Below are positions 35,775 to 48,442 of a stretch of 64,000 nt of DNA, piece by piece (position 1 is the first letter of the stretch; every line of letters begins with the position of its first letter). Below the pieces are notes generated by a model. That model made no database searches, was not told the origin of the DNA, and was given only the letters and a program-made list of their open reading frames with translations. Source of the stretch: Alligator mississippiensis (Eukaryota > Chordata > Crocodylia > Alligatoridae); assembly GCF_030867095.1 (NCBI RefSeq), contig NC_081827.1, forward strand, positions 49,454,501 through 49,518,500, read 5' to 3'. The position numbers were made by a program, and so were the translations under genes.

Positions 35775-36794
35775 CTAGTCCAGCAAAACACGTGCACTGG
35801 TTTTTTAAGACACTGCCCCATTTCCTTAAGCCTGAGAATTGTGCCACCGAAGCCAGTGTGCTGAAACATTCTGCTGAATCAGGGCTGTAGGGCCTGATTG
35901 AAAGCCTTTAATGGGTAATATATGTGCATGACTCCATATAGTCATGTAAATAAATTGTGAAAAGAGGCTTTCTATATTCTTTAAGGCAAAGTATGTAGCT
36001 TAATTTTACTGCCAGCTCTTTTCTGTTTCATAGCAAGTTTTGCTTGCATTAAGAACTTAAATAAAACCCAACATTCCAAATGCTTATATTGTATCTGTAC
36101 TAGACCATTAGCAAACAGATGTAAAGCAGAAAGATAAGATCTTTCCCTATTGTGATAAACTTAGCTTTTAAATTTTCTCATTGCACTCAACTTCCTTTAA
36201 AAACAATTCAATTGAAGCAAATTTATATACAGTACAAAATGATCAGGGCTGCACAGTGTTATGAGTCACACTGGGAAGGGAAGGTCCATGCCAGCTGCAA
36301 GATTACCACAGAGGGATAGTGGGAAAAGGGGGAGGCACAGAGGATTTTGTGGATTGCACATACTGTCTGAGTATTGAAAATCTACAGTTATACCTTTCTG
36401 AGAATATTGGTGCCTGGTGTCAAGTAGGAGCAACTTATGTGATAAGCCTCCAATAGTTGCAGATAAACTACAGCTAATCATTCAAACTTTAAAACATTCC
36501 TTGAATATAACCTTCCTACTTCCTGTAGAATATACATACTTCCTCTCAGATAAGCAACAGCCTTCCTGATCATCACTCCAGGTTATCACAAAAACAGAGA
36601 AGATAGAAAAGCATATTAGGCTATCCCTGTAGAATCTGAGCAGAGAAGAGTAGGAGAAGGCAGTGGGCTGGTTTAGGGCTTAAGCAGTAATAAGAAGCAA
36701 GGGAGAAGATCACTGAGGTGCTCCTTCCATCCCTTTGTCTTCTTGCAACCCTGTAATTTACCTGATATTTGTGTGTATGTTGGGAGGGATATAC
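35775..36794. other. CAV1 intron 2, AT-rich, no feature
   Basis: No gene or clear repeat seen. Confidence 0.45.
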
Positions 36795-37064
36795 CAGGGC
36801 TGACTGGTGCCTCCTGAGTGTCAGAGGGGGCACAACTGCAGACCGGAAACTGTGGATCAGAAGTGGCCAGCCCAGCAAACTGTAGGCCACCAGCTGGAAC
36901 ACATGTAAAGCTACCTCACCCCCCGGGTGGGGGTGTGGGCCCAAACCTCAACCGCAGCTGCCAATGGTCCCAGCTCTGCAGGGCCATAGTTTGCCATCCT
37001 GAGTGGTGCCAAGTCGGGGTGGGGAGGCACATGCCCCGCCATACCCTCCCTACTAGTCATCTGT
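36795..37064. mobile_element. hAT-type MITE with 9-base direct flank
   Basis: GGGATATAC lies on both sides (36786-36794 and 37065-37073), fitting a target duplication of 8 or 9 bases. The element starts CAGGGCTGACTGG and ends CTAGTCATCTGT; the terminal inversion is weak. It contains CCCCCGGGTGGGGG. Confidence 0.65.
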
Positions 37065-37429
37065 GGGATATACTATAGAAACACCTGAATTATATAGCAC
37101 TTTAGTGTGATAAAACCTTTATGAAAGAGAACATGGCATGGTCAACTGCTTTCAATACTATAGAAAAGACACCCAGAAATACACTACCCTACTAAAGGGT
37201 CCTTATGCCTGCTGACAGGAGGGATCTGAGGAATCCAAGATCTGAAAAATCGAGGGATCTGAGAAATCTCTTGGTGTTTTTTATTTCAAACTAAAACTCT
37301 CTCTCTCAAACTCAAACTAAGGTGGGAAGCAGCACCACAGGGCAAACAAACATGCTCACCTGTAGTTCTTTGGATGTGTTTATATTTCCATTCCTGAAAA
37401 ATAGACAGATAAGGTCAGCACTCCAAGAA

Positions 37430-38570
37430 TACTCAACAATGGCCTCCCACAGGGTAGTGTTCTGGCACTGACACTTTTTAACATTTACATAAGTGACATG
37501 CACTACACATCATCATGGAAATTTATCTACGCCAATGATATCGCTTTGACCACACAAGCAAAATCTTTTCAGGATATTAAGGCCACACTGAATTCTGATT
37601 TATGAATACTTTCATAAGTGGAGACTATGACCAAATTCAACCAAGTCCATCATCTCTGCATTTCATCTTGACACTCGCAAGGCAAATAACACTAGCAATG
37701 TCACCTTTTGTGGAGAAAAAGTGCATTGTGACCTGACTCCTACCTACCTTGGGGTGATCCTTGACCACTCCCTAACCTACCATTATCACCTCTGAAAGAC
37801 TGCCGTGAAAACAAAGGCACAAGTGAACGTCATCCAAAAGCTTGCCAGCACAAGCTGGGGTGCAAAGCTGCCATCCTCTGTGCTTCTGCCATAGCCACGG
37901 TCTTCTCCACAGCTGAGTAATGTGCACCTGTCTAGGATTCAAGTCGACATACCAAACTCATCAACACAGAACTCTACTCCGTAAAGAATGAGGACTATCT
38001 ATGGAACCTTGATATCAATTCCAGTGCAGTGGCTATAAGTACTTTCAAATATTACTCCTCCGTCTACTTGACGGGATGTAGCAACATACGGAGAAATAAT
38101 GAGCATGAATAGTAATCTGGATCTTCCCATCCACAGAGACCTTCAAGATCTCAACTTGTCACATGATTTCATGAAAACCTTTTTGGACACGAACTGAGCA
38201 CCTCCTATACCACAACACTGAAGAATCTTGGAGGAAAGCTTGGGCAGAAAACACTTTCCAAAATAAACAACTTGTCTCCAACCAAACAATGCAACAACCG
38301 GTCTTCAAGCTTCCACAGAGCATGTGGACAATCCTTAACAAGCTACACACTGGACATGGCTGGTGTGGCCACCTGATGAACAAGTGGTGCCTAAAAACCT
38401 TGTGGTGCCTAGCTCTGCCTGTGGAAACCCTGACCAAACCACGGAGCACATAATAACATCCTGCCCCAGATACAAGTTTGAGGGTAACATCCTGGAGTTA
38501 TACTCACTTTCCAGCAAGGCTTTGGTTTGGTTGGGGAATTTGGAATTAAAACTGTGACAATAGCTCTTGC
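37430..38570 (+). mobile_element. Old non-CR1 LINE, reverse transcriptase C-terminal half
   Basis: On the plus strand, in several broken frames, it reads NNGLPQGSVLALTLFNIYIS, then KFIYANDIALTTQ (a YADD box with Asn for the first Asp), TPTYLGVILDHSLTY near 37740, VIQKLAGTSWGAKLP near 37830, and at the end CGNPDQTTEHIITSCPRYKF (38420-38480) and LVWLGNLELKL (to 38557). This Cys-His tail and the order of motifs fit a Jockey- or I-like LINE rather than CR1. Many breaks show that it is old. Confidence 0.75.
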
Positions 38571-38875
38571 TCTTAAAGCCATACAAAAGAAGAAGACGAC
38601 ACGGTTCACTGATGCCCAGATGTTCAGCTTCATCACTAAACACATTTTTAAAAGCAGATATATTTGGTACAGTCTTGTGCAATAGAAAGTAAAACATCTT
38701 TCTATCTATTTTTAAGTATTTTGATGCTTCGCAGAGTCTAACAAGGATGATTAGATATAAAGAATCTCTAGTACTATACAGATGCCATGAATTCCATCAG
38801 AAGCATGGAAATCACCTTGACTTTAAATTTGGTGTCAGAAATTTAACAAAGGTGTCCCAGGAGCTGTCTCTAGCC

Positions 38876-38985
38876 TATGAGGCAAAGAGTAAGTTGCCTG
38901 AGGCCACACAACAAGAGAGTAACAGTTCAGATTAGAACCTGGCTTCCAGTCCTGAACTCAGTCCACCTGAGTACACTGGTTTCAT
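38876..38985 (-). mobile_element. MIR SINE fragment
   Basis: GTTGCCTGAGGCCACACAAC followed by GATTAGAACCTGGCTTCC matches the antisense of the MIR core and its neighbouring tRNA-related part. It is an ancient amniote SINE. Confidence 0.7.
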
Positions 38986-41084
38986 AGAAGCTGGCCAGCT
39001 TACCAGGGATGGCACTCTTAATTTAGCACAAGAAAAGAGACCACAGATGGGCAGGACCTTGGTTTTACACAAAACTGAACAAAACTCTAACCCATCAAAA
39101 AGGAAAAAAAAAACCCCAAACAAACCCAAACAAATAAAAAACATTTGACCAGAAATGTTAGTTCCAACTTTTAAATGAATTTGTTTGTATTGCTTTCCTG
39201 CTTTGTGTTCTCTTTCCATACTATTTAATAAATGAGCTTGTTGGCAAGAAAGTTCATGGAAATAGTGAATCTTCAGTGAGTGCTAGAAAGTATTCCCAGA
39301 AAGCAAGTGGTGTATTTGTAAATAAGGGTATTCACACTGGAAAACTGACTCTAAGGCATAGGCTTCTCCAGTCATGGAAGAGATATGTTCCATGTGTTCA
39401 ATCAAAAATAACATTGATCAAATATTCACTTTTTAATATCAAATAATTTCATCATGTTACTTGCAAGTAATTGATACATTCATAGGATAATTTAAATAAT
39501 GGAACACTTTGAGAAAGTTAGGAAATTGTGATTTGCACATTGTCATTTCACAGACTGAAAAAAAAGGTGAAATCCATCAAAGTAGTGATTTGCTACTAAT
39601 TATTCAGGAAGTTCCAAGGTTACTGTCTTTCTAAGAAAAGCATCTTGCTCCCTGGCACTATGCTGGACTTTTGATTCCAGCCAAGGTCATGATGCAGCAT
39701 GCATTTAACACATGCTTGACTCCGATTAGATGGGCAGTACAGTTTACATTATTGGAACTGCCCACGCAAGTAAAGTTATACATGTATTTATGTGTTCACT
39801 GGAATAGCTTCACCAACTTTTACCAATACAATTTTTGCCATAATAAGACTCTCTCTAGAGGTTTCTTTTTATTCATCTGGCCTATCCCAATATGAGCTAT
39901 GAGATTTTAAGGAACAGCCACCCAAAGAGGCTCCTGCAACAATCTGAAACGCTGCTGTGCTTCCTGTGCAGGTGGTGGAGTCCTACCAGCCAGTTCCTCT
40001 GGAAAAATGTCTCTGATACTGCCAGAATAAACTTGTCACAGAGGAAATGAAGCTGCTGTTTCCTTTTCTGGAAGCTGGTGTCCAGCAAGACCATTACATG
40101 TTTCAAAAGCTGAATCTCTTTTTTAAGTTGCATTTTGGTTTTACTGTGTTAGTTTGAAATGTTTAATTAATTTCTTTGTACTTAGGGAATCTGAAAATAA
40201 GTATATGCATAATATAAATATTCAAACAAACAGCATTAGGTACTGTTTATGAGAACTAAAACATTTAGTAAACAATTTTGACAGACTTCACTGCCCCCTA
40301 AAACAAAAAAGTACCACACTAATGTTATTGGATGCTGGGTCAGGTTCTACATGAATTACTTTGTGCTTTCACATGTAAAGCTCCTCCTCCTCTCAACATA
40401 TATAGCACAGTTGACTTAGTTACTAAAAACTAATTGAAGACTGTATTAACACATCTTTGGAAAAAGTATATTTTCCCATACCCGGTTTACCTCTGCTAAG
40501 TATTCTGTGACACACCCTTCCCTTAAATTGACTGAGTTATTTGTAATGGTTTCTGCTCCTCAGATAAAGAATTAAAAGAACTTATTTTCAACATTTTATG
40601 AAGACAGTATATCCCTGACCTTGATCAGTAATGAACTCTGAACAGGACTGGAGAGGTATGTCTATGGATGTCCAAGGTCACAAAAGGATTGAGGTCTTAG
40701 AAATGTGGGCTTAAAGAAATATTAGCATAGCCTTATAGTGGATTTGTTTCTATTTGATAAGAGTTAGGATAGGAATTTTCAAAGGAGATGAAAGGAATTA
40801 TATGTTCCCCTAAGACTCCCTTACATTCTCCTGAAAATCCCAGACTTAACTCAGCACAGCAGCAGTCTGAACAAGTAATGTTGTACTTTTATCTTAAGCT
40901 GTGATGGTGCCTTCTTACTTCATATATAAAATGTATCAGTTCCCATTTATTTGAAAAGATAGCAAATATAACGGACAAGCAAAAGGCTACAGACCAAATT
41001 CATCCCAGATATGACTCCTCTGAAATCTTTAGAGTTACTCTATGGATGAATTTGGCTCTCTCTAATCATAATAGAGTGATTGTG
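38986..41084. other. CAV1 intron 2, repeat-poor
   Basis: AT-rich DNA with no gene or clear repeat. It is part of a long repeat-poor interval and a place where conserved regulatory DNA could lie. Confidence 0.45.
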
Positions 41085-41300
41085 TTGGTCAGACAATAGA
41101 GTTGTGTTGGTCAGAAGGCAGGGCAGGGTGGTACCTTTATAGACTAACTTGTTCAGAGCAGTATAAGTGGCTTAGAATGATATAAGCTTTCATAAGTGAT
41201 CAAGTAGGCTGCTGCCTTTGAAAGCTTATGCCTCTGAACCAGTGAGAAGGCAGGGCAGGGCAGGGCAGGGCAAGGCAGGGTGGCCATTAGAGACTATCAC
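41085..41300. repeat. Interspersed palindromic repeat with GGGCA minisatellite
   Basis: GTACCTTTATAGACTAACTT, then AAGCTTTCATAAG and GAAAGCTTATGCC as an inverted pair, resembles a widespread amniote repeat. A (GGGCA)n run at about 41252-41280 follows, and a shorter one sits at about 41117-41128. Confidence 0.55.
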
Positions 41301-42694
41301 AAGTAAAAATGGGTGAATTTTTTGGCAAATAATTTATTCACCTGAAATGCAATTAGGGGAACTTTCGAACTATTCATGAACTTGTACCAAATTCGGTGAA
41401 TCATTTCAGCCAGAAAAGAAGAACAATTCAGGAAAGTCAAAACTTTGTTTCAAAGTTTTTAAAGCAATATTTTGATTGAGAAAATCAACAGCATTTAGTA
41501 AAGGGTTATAGAGGTTAAAATTATAAAATGAAATTGCACAAAGCAAAAAAAGTGCGTTTTGAACCAACCCAAACCAAAATCCCATGAACTGAAAAAATCA
41601 ATTACTGTGCAGCTCTAATCATGAGGCCTACAGTTTATAGTTATTAACAGAGGCATCTGAGGATAGAGGGAAACAGACAGACCTTGATTTACAGGGATTT
41701 TTGTCTCCAGTTTGCACATGTCTCTTATTTTTTCCAGTCTATTTATTTGAGTTTATTGCTAATTGCAACCTTAAACCTGTCAAAGTTAAAGGAAATAAAT
41801 CTCTTTTTGAACTTGGTATGCAGTTCTCTCTCTTGTATACATTTTACTGATTCTTGCCACTGATTCTTTCTGCTTTAGTTAATGGAAACTTTTGAGCTAA
41901 AGACATCCACACTGTATATAACAGAGGAAATTCTGTCCCTAACGGGAATATTTAGCCACACATTGTCACTGAAAATTCTAACTTGAGCTTGTCAAATAGC
42001 TTCTAAATTTCTCTTGTTAAATCCAATCTGTTGAATTATGTTGACTATAGTAAGACCTGATAACATTTGTATTCTGTGAAGAAGCCTCAATACTGGATAT
42101 TTAGCTCTGTCACCATAGCAAACAAATAAACACTCTCCTATTCAGTTATGAATCATGTCCACCGTGTTAAACAGGAAGCCAATTCATAAGGGTTTAATTA
42201 TGCCAGGAGCTTAAGTATAAACAAAATATCTGAGAATAAGGCTTTGATTAGAACAAATGCAAGAACTGATAAACCACCATGAATGTTGTGCTGAATGTTC
42301 AGAACTCCATGTCCAGCGCCCACCTTCTTCTATGTAAAGGAAGACTGGTGCTTTGAAATGGGTGGAGCCTGCCTCAGTTCTCTCACTATATTAATCCAAT
42401 TGTAAATCAGTGAACACAAAGTGGTGAATCTAGTCTCTGCATTGGAAAAGTAGAACTTATTATGGAAGAAGTGTATAAAATAAACATCTACATTATATGT
42501 ACAACCAAAGTTTATTCAAATACTTGGATCTAAGTTGACTTTAAAAGCCAAGAACTAAAACCAACCTGAAAACAACAACTAATATTTGACTCAACTGCCA
42601 ACACTATGAAGAAATGAAGAAAGAGCCTGTGCCAAAAATACCATCTTTTCCTGACAGAAAGGTGCCCTGGTTGACCACAGCATTTTATCCACTG
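41301..42694. other. CAV1 intron 2, repeat-poor
   Basis: No gene or clear repeat seen. Confidence 0.45.
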
Positions 42695-42870
42695 TATCTG
42701 AATTCCACTGCTGGGATTGCCACTGACTCCCTACACGATTTTGGATGAGTCACCATATTTCTGCGCCTTCATTTTCCCAGTTGTAGAGGATGGATTGCTT
42801 TTTCTCACAGGAAGTTTGTGAACTAAAATATTCCTTGACAGAACTTGGAGAAAGTGCTCTGTCCCCCTAG
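42695..42870 (+). mobile_element. MIR SINE fragment
   Basis: TTGGATGAGTCACCATATTT, then TGCGCCTTCATTTTCCCAGT and a CTCACAGGAAG block follow the sense order of the MIR consensus (conserved core and 3' part). Old and diverged. Confidence 0.7.
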
Positions 42871-45800
42871 ATGCCTATCTGTATATTTATACTGTTCTCA
42901 ACACAATGGTAATTGATGAGTAGCTAAGTGTAAAGCATTTGTATAAGAAGTTAATTTACCTTAATATTACTCTTTTGCTCTTTGTGCACTGGCCTGAGAA
43001 TTATAAATAGTTTTAAGTATACAAAGAAGGAATGCCAGGCCAGGCTCACTGGACTGATTGAATAGGACTTCTGTCCCAGATATCACTGGAAATGGAGTAT
43101 GTCCTGTTTGCTAACGTTTGACCAAAGATTCTGGAATAGATTTAATTCTGTTGATCCTGGATCAGTCTTGTCAGACATCTTCAGACCCACAGATAAGACA
43201 ACAATGGAAGACAATCATTCTTGACTGTGCGGGATTGCTGAAGAAGAATTCTACCCTGAACTACCTCTAGCTGAGTAAGTGGTTAAAGTAGAAGGACTGA
43301 ATACACAATTGTATTTAAGCCAAAATGACGTGCATTTTTGCAAATTAAAATGGGTGCAGAAGTTCCTTGTTTTTTTGTATTTGTTCTAAAATCAGATGTT
43401 TTCCGGGAAAGAAGGATCTCTTGAGTACTAAACAGTTGATGTTCACATCCTTTAGAAACAAATTAGAAAAAACATGGATTTCTGAGAGGGTGTAAGGGGC
43501 AACAAGAACCTCCTTCTCCCTTTGGAGAAGACAGTCATTATCTGGCTGCGCTCATAACCACAATGGTAGAAAACAGCTAGTTGTATCACTGGTAGTGTTC
43601 CCTGGTCCAGAAGGGTTGGGGCATACCTAGACTTAAGGAGTTTGGCCATGGCCAACACACCTCGTGCAATTTAATAGGGAAGCACAAGCTACGTCTTTCT
43701 TTACTGTGCTTCACCAAGCAACAGACCTCTTATTAAATGTGTAGAGGCCCAGGTCAAAGGCTAAGACATTAGCCCCTCCCTCCTTCCCCTACCCTACTTG
43801 CATTAACTTAATGAAGCGGAGTCTTGGGTAATTGCCCAGGTTGCTCGCTTCTACAACCTGCTGTGACCAGCCTCTGTGAAAGCCATTATGTCTTATTCAA
43901 GTACTCAACCACTAGAGGTACTTTCTGTGCCCTAATACTTCACAGGCTTGCAGAGCCATAATTTGGCACTAAGATGAAGAAAACCCCATTGTGCTGTGGG
44001 GTACAATACTAAGAAGAACAGAGGGTGAGAAAGCACTAAAGGATAAAGTAAACTTCTTCAGTATACTGGAAATGATTCTTGACCCCCTACAGAAATGATG
44101 AAAGGCAGATGATTGTTCAGTGCAGACTGTGTGGTAAAGGTCAAATATTTTTGACCTATTAGTTATGTTTCTTCTCATATAGGTGACACATGCAGTATAG
44201 AAATCACAAAGTGCAGTTCTTCAGTTAGTGGTGGCATATGAGCTATACATAACTGTAAGGCTATTCTATGTATGGCAGGCAGCATCGTGGAGCATACACA
44301 TGAACAGGGACAGTGTGCCTGCTGCTAGATCCTCTTACTACTCTCTGTTTGGTTAACCAATTCCCTGGGCCATTGCACTGAGTGAAGCCATCAGCCCATC
44401 CCTTTATTCCTCCTCTGAGGCAGAGAAAGGAGGGAAAATTATCTATTGTCCCTGTTTGTAGGGACCAGAGTTCTGACTGGACTGCACTGGCTTGACAGCA
44501 AGGCTGAGGGTGGGTTTGCCTTCTAGTCCACCCCTCCTCCATACCCTGACTGATTTCTGACTGAACAGATTAGATTGGAAAAGAAGGCAGCTCTTTAGCA
44601 ATTTAATTCTCAAACCACTAGATGCTGCTTCCTCTTAAAGAAGTCCAAACAGTGCTGCCATTTCACCTTAGTTGTGAGGATCTTGTGTACAGCGAGTTCT
44701 AGTTATCTCCTGTCTGTTAAAATGCATTTTTTTTTATTCTTTTCAGCTTTCCAGAAAATAATATGGCACTTTGTTTCCATGCAATAGAAGCTTTAAAGAC
44801 ATATTGTAATGGAAGCCAAGATCCAATACCTTTAGTATGGGCTTAGAGCTTCTGTAATAGTCCTGCTTACAGAGATCTGGAACAGGGGTACTCCCCTTTT
44901 CATGATTCCTGTTGATTTGGCATCATTCTGCTTCCCCGCCCTTCTCTATGCAGCTAATTTATCTGGTGCAGAGGACACTGTACAGACACAGTTAACTGCA
45001 CTGCTCTGCGCAGTACATCAGGGGAACACGTCCCTTGCTTCTCCCAAGCTAGGGTTATTTTTAAAACTTGTTATGGGAATTATTTGAATGCAGGCAACAC
45101 TGAGGCCTTTTAAAGAGTTGCTTACAGAGCAGATTCCTTGTTCCCTTGTCTGATCATTTATGTCTCATGGTTGATTTGCTTGCCCCCCGTTTCCATTTTA
45201 CTGTACAAATCTCACAGCAAAGAGGCAAGAAACACATGGAGGTTGAATTTGGAGAAACAAAAATATCTTAAAGTAGAGGTAGGCCTCAGCCATAATTCTC
45301 ACTACAAACACTCTGAAGTGTTAATTCGTTTATTACTTGCCTTGGAACTTAGAGACCCAAAATGAGGCTGAGGCAGAATTGTGCTAGGTACTGGTCACAA
45401 CTTTCTTGCTTTTCTTGAGACACACTGCCCTCAGCAACTAGTACACGAGACAGACAAATGGCAGGAAAGAAAACAAAAAAAGCAAAATGATTTGTCCAGA
45501 ATGACATAGGAGGCCAGTGGCTAGCTCCAGAGTAAGGTCCTAGGTTTGGCTGCCACCCCAGGAACTTTTTGTCATGCTCACTGGGACTAGAAACAATCTC
45601 AAATTCCTCCCGCTGAGCTAAGCTTTCAAAGATATCCAAAGAAACTTAAACTTTGGTAAAATGCAGATCAGTATTGAATTTATTGAATTCAGATCTGAAC
45701 TGAATTTTATACAAGAAACTAGGGCAGCATATGTGTTTGTGTTGTAGCTAGATAGAAAAATATTGCTCTCCAGAAGTGGCAAGTTTTGCAGACATCGTTG

Positions 45801-46609
45801 CTGTCAAAAACAGATGTGCAGGTTGTTGGTCAGGATGGGGATCTGAAGACTGAAAATATCTTACTTAGTCTGATACGTTTCTGTGTCTTGATATGACAAC
45901 TGATTACATTATTTGTCATTTAATACAGGGCTCACCTGCTGTCTTCTTTGGTTCACAACTAGTGCATTTGTGGGGGGAAGGAATCCATGATGGTTTTGGA
46001 GAGAGGGACCAAAGTATTTTCTTTAAGGTCCTCTTATGTTCTAACCTTGTGGGCCATTGGCCGTAACAAACAACCATCCTCAATTATTGTGGAGGCAGGA
46101 AGGGATGCACTTTGTACATTTCAGTTTCTTTTAAGATAGTTATGAGTTTTTTCCATCCATGGTAACCTCTTTTCCCAGTAGGATTTTTCTTTCTCTATTA
46201 GTTATGTGCTGTTGAGACCCAGATTCCAGGCTGCCTGGGGGCTCTGACTCATCCTTAGAAGGTTTTGCTGCTTCTTCTAGTGCTGTTGCAGCTTGCAATG
46301 GGCAATAATGGATACTCCTCTCTGAACTCTTTCATTCCCCTTCCCACAGTTTCTCTTCCATGACTGAAAGGAAAACAAAATTCTCTTTCTTTAAAAATAA
46401 TTACTGGTTTGCAAATTAAATTTGGCACTGTTATATAATGTTTGCAGGCTGATTTACTGCACACAGAAGTTTAACAACGTTTACTTCTCTGCAAATCCAG
46501 TAACATTTAAAGAGTTCCCTGAAAAAAGCTGCAGGGCTTGATGCAGCGGTATGGTGAGTCCCTGCTGTGCCGAGTACCTTGCAATTAGTGCAACCTGACT
46601 GACACTCAG
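42871..46609. other. CAV1 intron 2, repeat-poor
   Basis: About 3.7 kb with no gene and almost no recognisable repeats. A possible MIR remnant lies at about 45440-45560 (GATTTGTCCAGAATGACATA). Short open frames such as minus 45639-45349 have no domain. Confidence 0.45.
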
Positions 46610-46800
46610 TGGGCCTGTCTACACATGCACTTTAATGCACATTAGCCCATTTTAATGTGCATTTAAGTGTCACAAAAACTGTGCTTTCGCTAATATGCAT
46701 TAAAATAGGCCAAGTGCCTTGTTCTGCTACTTCACAATGGAGGTACTAAAATTTAATGTGCATTGGCAAAAACACATTAATGAATGTGTAGATGTGCCCA
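46610..46800. mobile_element. MITE with about 26-bp TIRs, CTACACATG-ended
   Basis: Left TGGGCCTGTCTACACATGCA and right AATGTGTAGATGTGCCCA are inverted copies that continue through TTTAATG. The core GGAGGTACTAAAATTTAATG recurs at about 52015-52035. Confidence 0.75.
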
Positions 46801-47006
46801 GCATCATACTGGATTCAGACCAACAGGCATCAATTACCAACCTGCATTCAGAGGGGACCAAAGTGGAAATATATTTAAATTGGGGACAGAATAACAGAAA
46901 GTCTAGGGAAAGAACGGAAAACCTTTCTGAAAGTCTCTTCTTTTGTATCCACAGACCTGGAAAGGTAGACTTTATCTCCTGACCTACAGACAGGGTCTTC
47001 TAGCAC

Positions 47007-47283
47007 AGCAGTTCTCAACCTTTTTTGTACCAGGACACATTTGTAAACATCGATGGCCAGTCCCGACCCACTGTCCCCCGCCCCAGGCCTGCAGTGTGTG
47101 GGGCAAGGGGTGAGTGTGTGGGGCGAGGGGGGTGCAGTGGCAAGCAGCCTGCAAGGGAGAAGCCACAGTTTCCCATGGTTTTGTCCTTTAAAGGAGAATC
47201 AATTATTAAAGTTTCTTCATGACCCTTTCATACATTCTTGCGACCCACGTTAGCGTCACGACCCACAGGTTGAGAAATGCTGA
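47007..47283. mobile_element. hAT MITE with 7/8 target duplication
   Basis: TIRs AGCAGTTCTCAACCTT and AGGTTGAGAAATGCTGA are inverted. Flanks TCTAGCAC (46999-47006) and TTTAGCAC (47284-47291) form the target duplication. The interior contains CGACCCACG and GACCCACAGG, as in common hAT MITEs of this type. Confidence 0.85.
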
Positions 47284-47291
47284 TTTAGCAC

Positions 47292-47739
47292 TATGTTGCT
47301 GGACCTTGCTGGGTCTGAACCACGCTAGCAATGCCTGGAGAGTGGCCGTCTGCCCAGCCGCTGACAAATTTGGACAACAGTGTCCACAGCCTTTGCATGT
47401 GCAATATAAAATCCCTCTGCAGAGGGAGGGATATCAAATCTCTCTGCTAACAGGGCGATCCGTTCTGCTACCTCTCTGATCCAGAGGGGCCCAGCACACA
47501 CCCATGGACTCAGGCCTGCCAAACCCATCAGCCTTTGAGTTCCAGGTCTGAGCAGAGACCCATACACAGGGACAGCCGGTGGTTTGCTCTGCTCTGGCTC
47601 CCTGACCATTTCAGGACTGGAGCACAGGAACACAAAGCCAGAAGGCGGCCCTGCCCGCGGTCTGCATTTGGACGCCGGGTGGGGAGGAAGCTAGCTCACA
47701 GGCAAAGTGGCTCAGGGAGACAGCCCCGCACCTGATCTG
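47292..47739. other. CAV1 intron 2, first part after exon 2
   Basis: Moderate GC content. No gene seen; open frames here continue into the CpG island on both strands without domains. Confidence 0.4.
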
Positions 47740-47897
47740 TGTCCAACACAGGGCCCGGCCCGGCCCGGCCCGGCCCCGCAGCCCGGCGCGCCCCGCAGCG
47801 CCCGCTGCCCGTCGGGCGGCAGCTCCAGCACGAGGCTCGTCCCGCGGCGCCGCGCGGCAGGTGGGGAGGGAGGGGGAAGGACGCGGCCCCGCTTTAC

Positions 47898-48062
47898 CTT
47901 CACCACGTCGTCGTTGAGGTGCTTGGGGTCGCGGTTGACCAGGTCGATCTCCTTGGTGTGCACGTCGTGCAGCTCCTTCTCGCTCAGCTCCTCGGCCATC
48001 GCCTTGTTGTGCGGCTTGTAGATGTTGCCTTGGTCGCGGGCGGGCGCGGGGTGCAGCAGCCC
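47898..48062 (-). CDS. CAV1: Caveolin-1, coding exon 2 (residues 11-65)
   Basis: The exon has 165 bases and 55 codons. The acceptor CAG is followed by GGG, and the exon closes with AAG before a GTAAAG donor. It encodes the cytosolic N-terminal region up to the oligomerisation domain. Recognisable blocks are QGNIYKP (residues 21-27), the beta-isoform start Met32 in [10 protein letters not shown], and [20 protein letters not shown] (46-65), which is nearly invariant in vertebrates. Two tyrosines that are present in mammalian and bird caveolin-1 are histidine here: position 14 (Src phosphosite in mammals) and position 42. The Thr-Val-Pro that normally follows Tyr14 reads Pro-Ala-Pro. Tyr25 is kept. 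The exon is very GC-rich, in contrast to exon 3. Confidence 0.95.
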
Positions 48063-48442
48063 CTGGGCGGAGCGGAGCGGAGCGGAGCGGAGGCGGTGAG
48101 GGGCGCCGGGCTCGCCCTGCCTGCAGCCTGCGGCGCGCGGGGACCTGGCGCCCGCCGCCTCCAGGGCGGCTTTTAACCAAGCGCCGCGCCGACACCACAC
48201 CCCTCGGGGCCAGGCGCGGCCGCCCGCCCGCCCGCCCGCCGCCAGGGGGCCCGGCCCCGGCCCCGGCCCCCCCACCCCCGGCCCGGGCAGCGCCGGCCGG
48301 CCGGGACGCGACCCCCCCCGCCCCGGTGCGAGCGCGGGTCTCCCGCCCCGACGAGCCCCGCTGCCCTGCAGACAGCCTCGCCCGCGCCTCATCCCGGGGG
48401 TGGGCGCGGGCAAGTGCGGGCGCAGGTGGCGGCAGCGCCTAC
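48063..48442 (-). other. CAV1 intron 1
   Basis: This 380-base GC-rich intron has a GTAGGC donor and a CCGCCCAG acceptor. It contains a GGAGC pentamer run just inside the acceptor (about 48069-48093), CCCGCC repeats near 48221-48242 and CCCCGG repeats near 48251-48270. I see no gene in it. It is part of the CpG island and may hold promoter elements. Confidence 0.88.

Noticed and set aside
41252-41280. GGGCA repeat run as a possible CRISPR-like or regulatory array
   Set aside because: It is a short pentamer minisatellite without spacers, next to an interspersed repeat.
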